From positions 8,296-13,386 of the forward strand of contig NHDJ01000145.1 in NCBI GenBank assembly GCA_002167265.1: DNA of 5,091 bases, in the 5' to 3' direction. A model generated the notes under the pieces. It was not told the origin of the DNA and made no database searches. It saw only the letters and a program-made list of their open reading frames with translations. This document shows, one piece after another, positions 1-5,091 of the stretch. The stretch's first letter is position 1. Each line of letters starts with the position of its first letter. Source of the stretch: Verrucomicrobia bacterium TMED56 (lineage in GTDB: Bacteria > Verrucomicrobiota > Verrucomicrobiia > Opitutales > Seribacteraceae). A program made the position numbers and the translations under genes.

Positions 1-1010
1 TTACCCCAACTCCAATCCAGAATGAACATCGCTTTCTGATATTTGGGTGGAAATTTCGCACCGTATCCAAAGGTGACTCCGGTTGGAGAACCAGGACCAA
101 TATTTACCACGGGGGGCAATGTGTCCGGATAGAATTCAGGACGCTTACCAGTCCCGTTCCGCCAACCGTACATGGATCCACTTGTGACATGACAAATACG
201 GGTGGGACGATACCAGGGGGTGTTGAAATCATATTCCATATCCGCATCATAAGTAAAAAGTTCACCATTTATATTGAAGCCTCCGTCGAAAATGTTCCGA
301 TATCCAGATGAAACAATTTCCCAATCCTTTCCATCCGGTGACATCTTGTAAATGATACCGGCAGGAGCCAGGCGGTCGCGGTTATGTCCCCGCCCATCGG
401 GCATCCTTGGGAGCAAATGGTCTTCACCCCAATCCATGGGTACCCGAGAGCGGTTTGCCTCGACTGGAGTGGTGTTGTTGCCTGTGATAAGGTAAATTGA
501 TTTTTTATCGGGACTGAGTAGTAGTGCATGTACCCCGTGGTCACCGCGTGCCTGCATGCCACGAAGTTTTTCCACTTTATCAAGCTGGTCGTCTCCGTTG
601 GAATCCGTGAGTCTGTAGATGCCACTCTCCATCTTCTTTTCATAATCATTGACTGCCACATACAGACTATCAAATGCCCAGAGGAGTCCGTTGGCCGCAC
701 GGATATTGGCAGGAATTTTTTCAACATCACTTTCTTTGAGTATCTGATTTTTAGAGGGAGCTTTAAAGCGATACAGTCCACCAAATTGATCGCTCGCAAT
801 GATTCGATTTTGGTCATCTAGGCAAAGATTCACCCATGATCCCAGTCGCTCTTTGGGGACGGTGAAGAGCAATTCAACTTCGAAGCCATCCTTCACCGAG
901 ATACTCTCAATGGGGGTAGCCTTGGTTTCAAATTCACCAAATGCACTTGTAAGTAGAAGACTAAGGATTATGGGAAAAGAAAGATTTTTTTTTGAGAAAG
1001 GTGTTTTCAT
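1..1010 (-). CDS. Secreted PVC-type membrane-bound dehydrogenase-like beta-propeller protein, N-terminal part (cut by window edge)
   Basis: The frame is open from an ATG at 1010 to the window edge, giving 336 residues with no stop; the C-terminus lies outside. Residues 1-25 form a Sec signal peptide (Lys-rich start, hydrophobic 11-22, likely cleavage after AFG). The rest resembles the N-terminal domain of the planctomycete/verrucomicrobial 'putative membrane-bound dehydrogenase' family (glucose/sorbosone-dehydrogenase-like propeller). Visible landmarks are a DxNxDxxxD calcium-loop-like segment at 136-144, GDHGVHAL at 156-163, TYDADMEYDFNTPWYRPTR at 253-271, YGWRNGTG at 281-288 and a final LDWSWG. 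Family members usually continue for several hundred residues, often with HEAT-like repeats and a CxxCH cytochrome c domain; no CxxCH occurs in the visible part, so haem binding cannot be confirmed. The substrate is unknown, and a sugar or polyol is only a family-level guess. It is transcribed away from the 1214-3028 pair. A run of nine A (coding strand) lies in the signal-peptide codons. Confidence 0.88.
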   Translation of the reverse strand, partial: MKTPFSKKNLSFPIILSLLLTSAFGEFETKATPIESISVKDGFEVELLFTVPKERLGSWVNLCLDDQNRIIASDQFGGLYRFKAPSKNQILKESDVEKIPANIRAANGLLWAFDSLYVAVNDYEKKMESGIYRLTDSNGDDQLDKVEKLRGMQARGDHGVHALLLSPDKKSIYLITGNNTTPVEANRSRVPMDWGEDHLLPRMPDGRGHNRDRLAPAGIIYKMSPDGKDWEIVSSGYRNIFDGGFNINGELFTYDADMEYDFNTPWYRPTRICHVTSGSMYGWRNGTGKRPEFYPDTLPPVVNIGPGSPTGVTFGYGAKFPPKYQKAMFILDWSWG

Positions 1011-1086
1011 GATAATATATATGTGTGTAATCGTCCTTATCTTATGCCTGTAGTAAAGACCGAAATCATTTTAAATAGGGTGGATG

Positions 1087-1116
1087 ATTAAAGATATGTT
1101 TAATATGTGAAGTCAA
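1087..1116 (-). promoter_or_regulatory. Candidate sigma-70-like promoter for the leftward dehydrogenase-like gene
   Basis: On the minus strand, TTGACT (1116-1111) is followed after 18 bases by TTTAAT (1092-1087). Each hexamer differs from the TTGACA/TATAAT consensus at one position, although the -10 lacks the well-conserved second-position A. The site is about 77 bases upstream of the ATG at 1010, in the divergent intergenic region. The surrounding DNA is AT-rich, so a chance match is possible. I found no equally good promoter pointing rightward to the gene at 1214. Confidence 0.35.
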
Positions 1117-1196
1117 TTAAGGCAAAGAAAGCCTTGGCCTCCTTATTTTTCCTTTCTTGGTAAGTTTGGATTTCAGGTTTGCAAACGCTAAGTTTT

Positions 1197-1201
1197 GGGA
1201 G
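1197..1201 (+). promoter_or_regulatory. Weak Shine-Dalgarno-like GGGAG supporting the ATG at 1214
   Basis: GGGAG lies 12 bases before the ATG at 1214, which is longer than the usual spacing. It is the only purine-rich element near any start in this window that resembles an anti-SD match. It favours 1214 over the in-frame TTG at 1157, whose upstream sequence is pyrimidine-rich (CTTATTTTTCCTTTC). Confidence 0.3.
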
Positions 1202-1213
1202 TTCATTTTAGAA

Positions 1214-1678
1214 ATGAAGCCCGTAAGATTAATCCTGTATCTTGGTTTGGTTTCCTTATGCCCTTTTCATTGGGCTTATTCATCAAAGGAATCAATCGAT
1301 TCTTCGGGCCGTTTTGAAAAGTTTTCGAATTCCATGAAAGGAGTACGGTTTACCGGATTTTTTACGATCGATGATTCGGACCGTCCTCCAACCGAAGAGA
1401 CTTACGAGATTCATAGCGTGCGAAAGTTTGGAAATGAAGATTTATGGATCTTTACCGCTCGGATCAAATATGGAAAGAAGGATGTAACTTTACCCATGCC
1501 TTTGCCTGTAAAATGGGTAGGTTCAATCCCAGTTATTACTATGCAAAATTTAAATATACCCGGACTCGGTACCTTTAGTGCTCATGTGGTGATCGATGGA
1601 GACAAGTATGCTGGTACATGGGCTCATGGCCAAGTGGGTGGGCATCTGTATGGGAAAATTTCGAAGATCGCTGAGTAA
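1214..1678 (+). CDS. Small secreted protein of unknown function, predicted beta-rich
   Basis: A 154-residue protein. The ATG at 1214 is chosen over an in-frame TTG at 1157 because it puts a classic Sec signal peptide at the very N-terminus: MKPVR, then hydrophobic 6-20, then AYS with cleavage probably after residue 23. C16 does not sit in a lipobox (Leu at -1), so it is not called a lipoprotein. The mature part alternates short hydrophobic/polar stretches with Gly and Pro turns, suggesting a small beta-sheet domain at about 41-151. Recognisable blocks are GVRFTGFFTID (43-53), LWIFTARIKYG (77-87), NIPGLGTFSAHV (114-125) and a C-terminal AGTWAHGQVGGHLYGKI (133-149). These blocks resemble conserved hypothetical proteins I recall from PVC bacteria; no biochemical function is known to me. 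A lipocalin-like or other ligand-binding barrel is possible but is only inference. The gene at 1688 begins 9 bases after the stop, so the two are probably co-transcribed. Confidence 0.8.
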   Translation: MKPVRLILYLGLVSLCPFHWAYSSKESIDSSGRFEKFSNSMKGVRFTGFFTIDDSDRPPTEETYEIHSVRKFGNEDLWIFTARIKYGKKDVTLPMPLPVKWVGSIPVITMQNLNIPGLGTFSAHVVIDGDKYAGTWAHGQVGGHLYGKISKIAE

Positions 1679-1687
1679 TCAATTTTT

Positions 1688-3028
1688 ATGAGTGCAAATT
1701 CAAAATACTTCATGCTCGTGTGGATATTTGTTGGGGGAGTACTTTTATTTGCAGGAGGGTATTACATTGGGTTGACGGAGGCAAGAAAGGTTGCTGGACC
1801 TTTATCACAGAAAAAGGCTGAGCGGATAGAAAAGGTGAAGAATAATTCTTCTAACAGGCAGAATATTTCGGAATTTGATGGTGAAACCCAGTCAGCTGTG
1901 AATCAGGATAACTTAAGGGGAAATTTATCGCTCGCTTCTCCCAAAAAATCCCTAGGAATCCGAGAAATTTTGCAGGAATTTCAAGATGAAACAAATCCGG
2001 TTTACAAGTTTTCCAAGCTTGGAGAGGCCATGAAGCAACTCAATGAGGAAAACCTGACAGAGACTTTGGAAGTGTTTGAATCGATACCCTTTGGTTTTGA
2101 GAATATGCAGGAGTATCGGATGCTCCTTTATGCATGGAGCCAATTCGACCCATACGGGGCTATTGAATACTGTAATTCTAGAGCATCGGGTATTGGTGCA
2201 GGATTCGCTGTCTCTGGGGTTTTGGAAGGTTGGGCAGCGCGTAATCCACAGGAAGCGAGAAATTGGGTTGAGAAGCCTGAAAATCAGGGAATGTCAAAAC
2301 TTTATAACTTTGGCCTGGTCAAAGGATGGGCATCTACAGATTTGGAAAGTGCCTCGGAGTATGTTTTGAATATGGAGGGTGGAGCTGAAGTTGAAAAACT
2401 GGCTGGCACACTGGTAGATTTTTACAATAAGCGGGGATTTGAGCAGGCGTCGAGATGGGCCGAAGAAATTGAAAACCCAAAGCTCAAGGAAGCTGCCTTT
2501 ACCAATCTTAGCCGAAAGCTCACCCGTGATCAACCTGCGGAAATGGCTTCTTGGTTGGCCGATCATACAGATGGAAAATACGCGGTGAAAGCCTTTGAGA
2601 ATTTGGGAACCCGCTGGAGTGAGACTGATCCTCAAGCTGCAATCAATTATTTTTCAGAATTACCGGAAGGAAAAATACAAGAGGTCGGTATCAAAAGTGT
2701 AATTGGAAACTGGGCAAAGCAGGATGCTTTGTCTGCCGGGAATTGGTTGAACGAACAGCCTTCCAGTCCGCGACTTGATTCAGCCTTGGCTAACTATGCA
2801 TCCACGGTGTCCAGAGACGATGGAGGATCCGCCATGGAATGGGCGGTTTCGATTTCAGAAGAAAAACTTCAACAAAAAACTATCCGTTCTGTGGGTCAGG
2901 AGTGGTATCGTCAGGACAAAGAGGCAGTAGAATCTTGGTTGCCTGAAAGCGGCTTGCCTGAAGAAATGCAGAAAAGTATCCGCAATCCACCCAAAAAAAA
3001 TTGGTGGCAAAACTTGCGGGAACGATAA
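1688..3028 (+). CDS. Membrane-anchored protein with nine 32-residue helical repeats (verrucomicrobial solenoid type)
   Basis: A 446-residue protein with three parts. Residues 8-29 form one transmembrane helix or uncleaved signal anchor containing GG pairs at 16-17 and 23-24. Residues about 31-100 are polar, Lys/Asn/Ser-rich and probably disordered. From about residue 118 to the C-terminus the protein is helical and repetitive, with nine 32-residue units starting at 150. The units read W-x(3)-[DN]-P-x(2)-A-x(2)-[WY] followed by a second helix. This resembles TPR, SEL1 or HEAT-like solenoids in style but not in repeat length, and such repeats usually bind protein partners. No catalytic motif is visible. 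The ATG follows the preceding stop by 9 bases without an SD sequence, which suggests translational coupling to the small secreted protein. Its stop lies 4 bases from that of the converging lipoprotein gene. The C-terminal tail is basic and Trp-containing (KKNWWQNLRER), preceded by an eight-A run at 2993-3000. Function unknown; a scaffold or periplasmic adaptor is inference. Confidence 0.88.
   Translation: MSANSKYFMLVWIFVGGVLLFAGGYYIGLTEARKVAGPLSQKKAERIEKVKNNSSNRQNISEFDGETQSAVNQDNLRGNLSLASPKKSLGIREILQEFQDETNPVYKFSKLGEAMKQLNEENLTETLEVFESIPFGFENMQEYRMLLYAWSQFDPYGAIEYCNSRASGIGAGFAVSGVLEGWAARNPQEARNWVEKPENQGMSKLYNFGLVKGWASTDLESASEYVLNMEGGAEVEKLAGTLVDFYNKRGFEQASRWAEEIENPKLKEAAFTNLSRKLTRDQPAEMASWLADHTDGKYAVKAFENLGTRWSETDPQAAINYFSELPEGKIQEVGIKSVIGNWAKQDALSAGNWLNEQPSSPRLDSALANYASTVSRDDGGSAMEWAVSISEEKLQQKTIRSVGQEWYRQDKEAVESWLPESGLPEEMQKSIRNPPKKNWWQNLRER
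2135..2998 (+). repeat. Nine tandem 32-codon protein repeats without indels
   Basis: The units of the 1688-3028 protein begin at residues 150, 182, 214, 246, 278, 310, 342, 374 and 406, exactly 32 apart. The first-position residues are W, W, W, Y, L, W, W, V, W. The +4 position is Asp or Asn in seven of nine and the +8 position is Ala in seven of nine. The +11 position is aromatic in all nine (Y, W, Y, W, W, Y, W, W, W). The residue 4 before each later unit start is hydrophobic in all eight cases (V, L, L, L, L, V, Y, V). A degenerate tenth unit may begin at residue 118. The DNA copies are strongly diverged, so this is an old protein repeat and not a recent DNA duplication. Confidence 0.85.
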
Positions 3029-3032
3029 GTGC

Positions 3033-3326
3033 TCAGCCGGTTTTGTTGTCTTCTGCTTTTACCGCTTCCAATTCTTCCCGTAAAATGACGAGATATTTGG
3101 CGGGGTTTTTCTGAAATTTAGGGATACAAGGCTTGCAGCAAAATTGAATTAATGTGCCGTTGTGTTCGTAACTGACAGGTCCTCCCATTTCATCTAGATC
3201 ACTGCCACTCACGATACAAAAATCTAATACATATAAATCATCCAAAATGGACTCATCTGTCGAATCTGAGCAACTATTCAGGGATAATAAGAAAAATACA
3301 AATATTGGATAGAGACAAATTTTCAT
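3033..3326 (-). CDS. Small lipoprotein with TRASH/YHS-like metal-binding cysteine motif
   Basis: A 97-residue protein. Residues 1-18 form a lipoprotein signal ending in a lipobox (LNSC), so C19 is the probable lipidated cysteine; Ser/Asp follow it (S20, D21). After a short acidic linker comes a compact domain at 32-83 with C37 in LDFCIVSGSDLDEMG, then PVSYEHNGTLIQFCCKPC with C63, C64 and C67, then F-Q-K-N-P-x-K-Y (71-78). This pattern (C-x-V-S-G, G-x-P-V-x-Y, x-F-C-C-x-x-C, F-x-x-N-P-x-x-Y) is typical of TRASH/YHS-like domains, which are thought to coordinate metal ions through cysteines. The likely role is envelope metal sensing, binding or delivery; which metal is unknown. It lies 43 bases downstream of the DUF1080 gene on the same strand and may be the end of that operon. 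No SD is seen before the ATG at 3326 (GGTTTAAGT precedes it). Confidence 0.82.
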   Translation of the reverse strand: MKICLYPIFVFFLLSLNSCSDSTDESILDDLYVLDFCIVSGSDLDEMGGPVSYEHNGTLIQFCCKPCIPKFQKNPAKYLVILREELEAVKAEDNKTG

Positions 3327-3369
3327 ACTTAAACCAAATTTAAAAATATAAAAAGGTCAAGTATTGGAA

Positions 3370-3987
3370 TTAGTCTTCTATTTCTCTACTTCTAAGATTA
3401 CGAAATCGAACGGTACTTCCTTTGCCATGGTGTTGAATTCCAAAATGACCGGAAACACTTTTAAGATCGGATACTTCCGCAATCAGTTTACCGTTGATAA
3501 AAGTTTTGGCTTCAGTGCCCTTACAAACCACCCGAAAATGATTCCATTTATCTGCGGAGAATTTGCCTTTAATCCGTGAGATATATTCCTCCTGGGTTGC
3601 CTTGGATGGATACAGCCAACCTCCCATTCCAATGCCGTAAATTCCACTTGGCTTTGCTCGGTCAATCTCGCACTGGTAGCCACTAAATTTACCGCTTCCA
3701 TTAGAAAGGCGAAAACCAAGACCTGAATTAAATTTTTCGTAATCAAGAGGAATCTTTACTTCGCATTCGACTTCAAAATTTTTCATTTTCAGATCACTTA
3801 AAACCCAAACATTTCCCTTTGATAATAAGTGAAGTTCCCCGTTTATTGCCTCAAATTTTTGAACATTTCCACGGGGGGTCCATCCATCGGTGGTTTTCCC
3901 GTCAAAAAGGGATACCCATTTATTATGATTATTTTCTGCCTGCATAAAAAGCGGAAGAAAGAACAATAAAAGTAGTTTAGCTTTCAT
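3370..3987 (-). CDS. Secreted DUF1080 (3-keto-disaccharide hydrolase-type) protein
   Basis: A 205-residue protein, about the usual size for a single-domain DUF1080 (PF06439) protein. Residues 1-17 form a Sec signal peptide, with cleavage probably after MQA. The concanavalin/LamG-like beta-sandwich domain spans about 24-203. It opens with the family signature WVSLFDGKTTDGW (24-36) and continues with FNSGLGFR (86-93), GYQCEID (103-109), WNHFRVVCKG (148-157), INGKLIAEV (164-172) and a closing GHFGIQHHGKGSTVRFRNL (180-198). Family members act on or bind sugars; some are described as 3-keto-glycoside hydrolases, but many are uncharacterised, so the activity here is not assigned. The ATG follows the DUF1552 stop by 6 bases, indicating one transcript and possibly coupled translation. 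No dehydrogenase that would make a 3-keto sugar lies next to it; the nearest candidate is the separate propeller gene at 1-1010. Confidence 0.9.
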   Translation of the reverse strand: MKAKLLLLFFLPLFMQAENNHNKWVSLFDGKTTDGWTPRGNVQKFEAINGELHLLSKGNVWVLSDLKMKNFEVECEVKIPLDYEKFNSGLGFRLSNGSGKFSGYQCEIDRAKPSGIYGIGMGGWLYPSKATQEEYISRIKGKFSADKWNHFRVVCKGTEAKTFINGKLIAEVSDLKSVSGHFGIQHHGKGSTVRFRNLRSREIED

Positions 3988-3993
3988 ATTGTT

Positions 3994-5091
3994 TTAGCCT
4001 AGAATAAGTGGTCCCCCAGCAGAAAGCTTGGGGTTGCCAAAAGTTTTAAGTGGATGCCCGACTGCATGAGCCAGGCTGAGCAGGAAGCGATTATGTGGAA
4101 CATTCCCGCAGGAAACCGAGCGTCCCATCCGAAATCCAAAGCCGTTCCCGGCGAGAACAAAAGGAATATGGTCGAGCGTATGGCTGTTTCCCTTGCCCAG
4201 TTCGTTTGTCCAAATAACCAAGGTGTGATCAAGCATCGATCCTTTATGTCCGGGTTCCGGAGTGGATTCTAATTTTTTGAGTAAATAAGCAAGTTCTTCC
4301 GCAAACCATGTGTTAATGCGAACCAGTTTATCATGAGCGTCCTTATTCTTATCTGGTTCGTGAGAAAGAGTGTGATGGGCATCCTCCACATCCAACCACT
4401 TCATCTTCGCCTGTCCAACAGACTTGGTGTATTGTAAAGTCGCCACTCGGGCAAAGTCATTGACGAAAGAATTGACAAGTAAATCAATTTGTAAGCGACC
4501 TAGTTGCGGGATGTTTTCATTGAGGTTACGAATTCCCTCAGGTAATTCGGGTGGCGGGGCACTAAGGTTTGAAAGTAAACTGCCTGCTTCGTACTCCTTA
4601 TCCATACGTTGCACTAATTTGGAGTGTTCTATTAACAAATTACGATCAGATTCAGGAAGTCGGTTGGCAACTTTATGCAGGTCAGCCTTTAAATCATCCA
4701 GAATTGATCGAACTTTCTTTTTATCACGAACATTGCCGTATATTTTTCTGTATGCATCATAGGGATCGGAGAGAGGAGTGACAGGCTGATTTGGTCCGTT
4801 GTAGGACATTCGGGTCCACGGATCAGCTGTGTCCTGAACACCCACTCCAAAATGTAACGCACCAAATCGAGTACGAGTATGGGGTTGGGACTGTAAATGT
4901 TTGGATATTTCTCGGTCTATGGAAATTCCTTTGGGCCAACCGGATGGGGTATTGCCTCCCCCCATTACATTGCCGGGGAAAAGTTCGATGCCTGTAAGCA
5001 GGCAACTCATTCCACGCATATGATTGTCTCCGTCTCCTCTTACCTTGTTATGAAGGTTGCGTAGAATGAGCAATTGGTCATGAAAGGGTTC
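3994..5091 (-). CDS. DUF1552 family protein (N-terminus beyond window edge)
   Basis: The frame is open to the right edge, giving 365 residues up to the TAA at 3996-3994. A TTG at 5073 is internal: the frame continues upstream as EPFHDQ, which fits the family, so the true start and the expected export signal lie outside. The sequence matches the planctomycete/verrucomicrobial DUF1552 (PF07586) family. Landmarks, numbered from the window edge, are DNHMRGMSCLLTG (22-34), GISIDREISKHL (55-66), HFGV (80-83), a helical middle with ARVATLQYTKS (214-224) and DAHHTLSHEPD (237-247), TLVIWTNELGKGNSH (290-304), HIPFVLAGNGFGFRMGR (308-324) and PHNRFLLSLAHAVG (332-345). The function is unknown. Members are commonly encoded next to large cytochrome-c/DUF1592-type proteins in PVC genomes, and such a gene would be expected upstream, outside this window. 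The gene is followed at 6 bases by the DUF1080 gene. Confidence 0.9.
   Translation of the reverse strand, partial: EPFHDQLLILRNLHNKVRGDGDNHMRGMSCLLTGIELFPGNVMGGGNTPSGWPKGISIDREISKHLQSQPHTRTRFGALHFGVGVQDTADPWTRMSYNGPNQPVTPLSDPYDAYRKIYGNVRDKKKVRSILDDLKADLHKVANRLPESDRNLLIEHSKLVQRMDKEYEAGSLLSNLSAPPPELPEGIRNLNENIPQLGRLQIDLLVNSFVNDFARVATLQYTKSVGQAKMKWLDVEDAHHTLSHEPDKNKDAHDKLVRINTWFAEELAYLLKKLESTPEPGHKGSMLDHTLVIWTNELGKGNSHTLDHIPFVLAGNGFGFRMGRSVSCGNVPHNRFLLSLAHAVGHPLKTFGNPKLSAGGPLILG

Noticed and set aside
269..817. 182-residue open frame on the minus strand
   Set aside because: It is the shifted-frame shadow of the dehydrogenase-like gene, whose own frame is open from 1010 to the window edge and matches a known family throughout.
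1091..1109. ATATG-TTTA-ATATG short direct repeat as an operator
   Set aside because: The repeat is only 5 bases in AT-rich DNA and is expected by chance; it also overlaps the candidate promoter spacer, so it could not be separated from that element.
1119..1135. AAGGC/GCCTT hairpin in the divergent intergenic region, with a T-rich stretch a few bases after it
   Set aside because: The stem is 5 bp with a 7-base loop and the T run is interrupted and not adjacent. It also sits upstream of a gene start and not after one.
2294..2635. 113-residue minus-strand open frame inside the solenoid gene
   Set aside because: It overlaps the periodic repeat region of the plus-strand gene, whose exact 32-residue register proves the coding frame.
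2987..3007. CCACC...GGTGG inverted repeat with an A-rich loop near the end of the solenoid gene
   Set aside because: The stem is only 5 bp, it lies within coding sequence, and no T tract follows on either strand, so it is not called a terminator.
3327..3369. Possible promoter (TTGACC on the minus strand) before the lipoprotein gene
   Set aside because: No acceptable -10 hexamer lies at 16-18 bases spacing, and the site is too close to the ATG; the AT-rich composition explains the partial match.
4424..4762. 112-residue open frame on the plus strand, opposite DUF1552
   Set aside because: It lies antisense to a well-conserved part of the DUF1552 gene and its translation resembles no protein family; it is a reverse-strand shadow.

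Overview
The window looks like a chromosomal segment from a PVC-group bacterium, most likely a Verrucomicrobiota member and less likely a Planctomycetota one. The evidence is the gene content: an N-terminal membrane-bound-dehydrogenase-type beta-propeller, a DUF1552 protein, a secreted DUF1080 protein, a TRASH/YHS-like cysteine lipoprotein, and a long protein with the W-x(3)-[DN]-P-x(2)-A-x(2)-W style of helical repeat that I associate with Verrucomicrobiota. The DNA is fairly AT-rich with A/T-rich intergenic stretches, and start codons mostly lack a good Shine-Dalgarno sequence. No RNA genes, CRISPR arrays, insertion sequences or phage genes were seen.

Layout from left to right. (1) Positions 1-1010, minus strand: the first 336 residues of a secreted PVC-type dehydrogenase-like propeller protein, cut by the window edge. 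(2) A 203-bp divergent intergenic region (1011-1213) with a plausible sigma-70-like promoter for the leftward gene. (3) A tight rightward pair: a small secreted protein of unknown function (1214-1678, start corrected from an upstream TTG) and, 9 bases later, a membrane-anchored 446-residue protein (1688-3028). Its C-terminal two thirds is nine consecutive 32-residue helical repeats in perfect register. (4) Converging on that pair with only 4 bases between stop codons is a leftward set. Read from the right edge it contains a DUF1552 protein (5091-3994, N-terminus outside the window), a secreted DUF1080 protein (3987-3370, 6 bases downstream) and a small cysteine-rich lipoprotein (3326-3033, 43 bases further).

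All six proteins carry or are expected to carry export or membrane-targeting signals, so the window is devoted to the cell envelope. The leftward DUF1552-DUF1080 genes and the dehydrogenase-like protein belong to families that are expanded in PVC bacteria and are usually linked to carbohydrate or sulfated-polysaccharide use and to periplasmic redox proteins, but their exact reactions here cannot be read from the sequence. The least described parts are the small secreted protein and its solenoid neighbour. They are the best candidates for an undescribed two-component envelope unit, though that remains an inference from adjacency.
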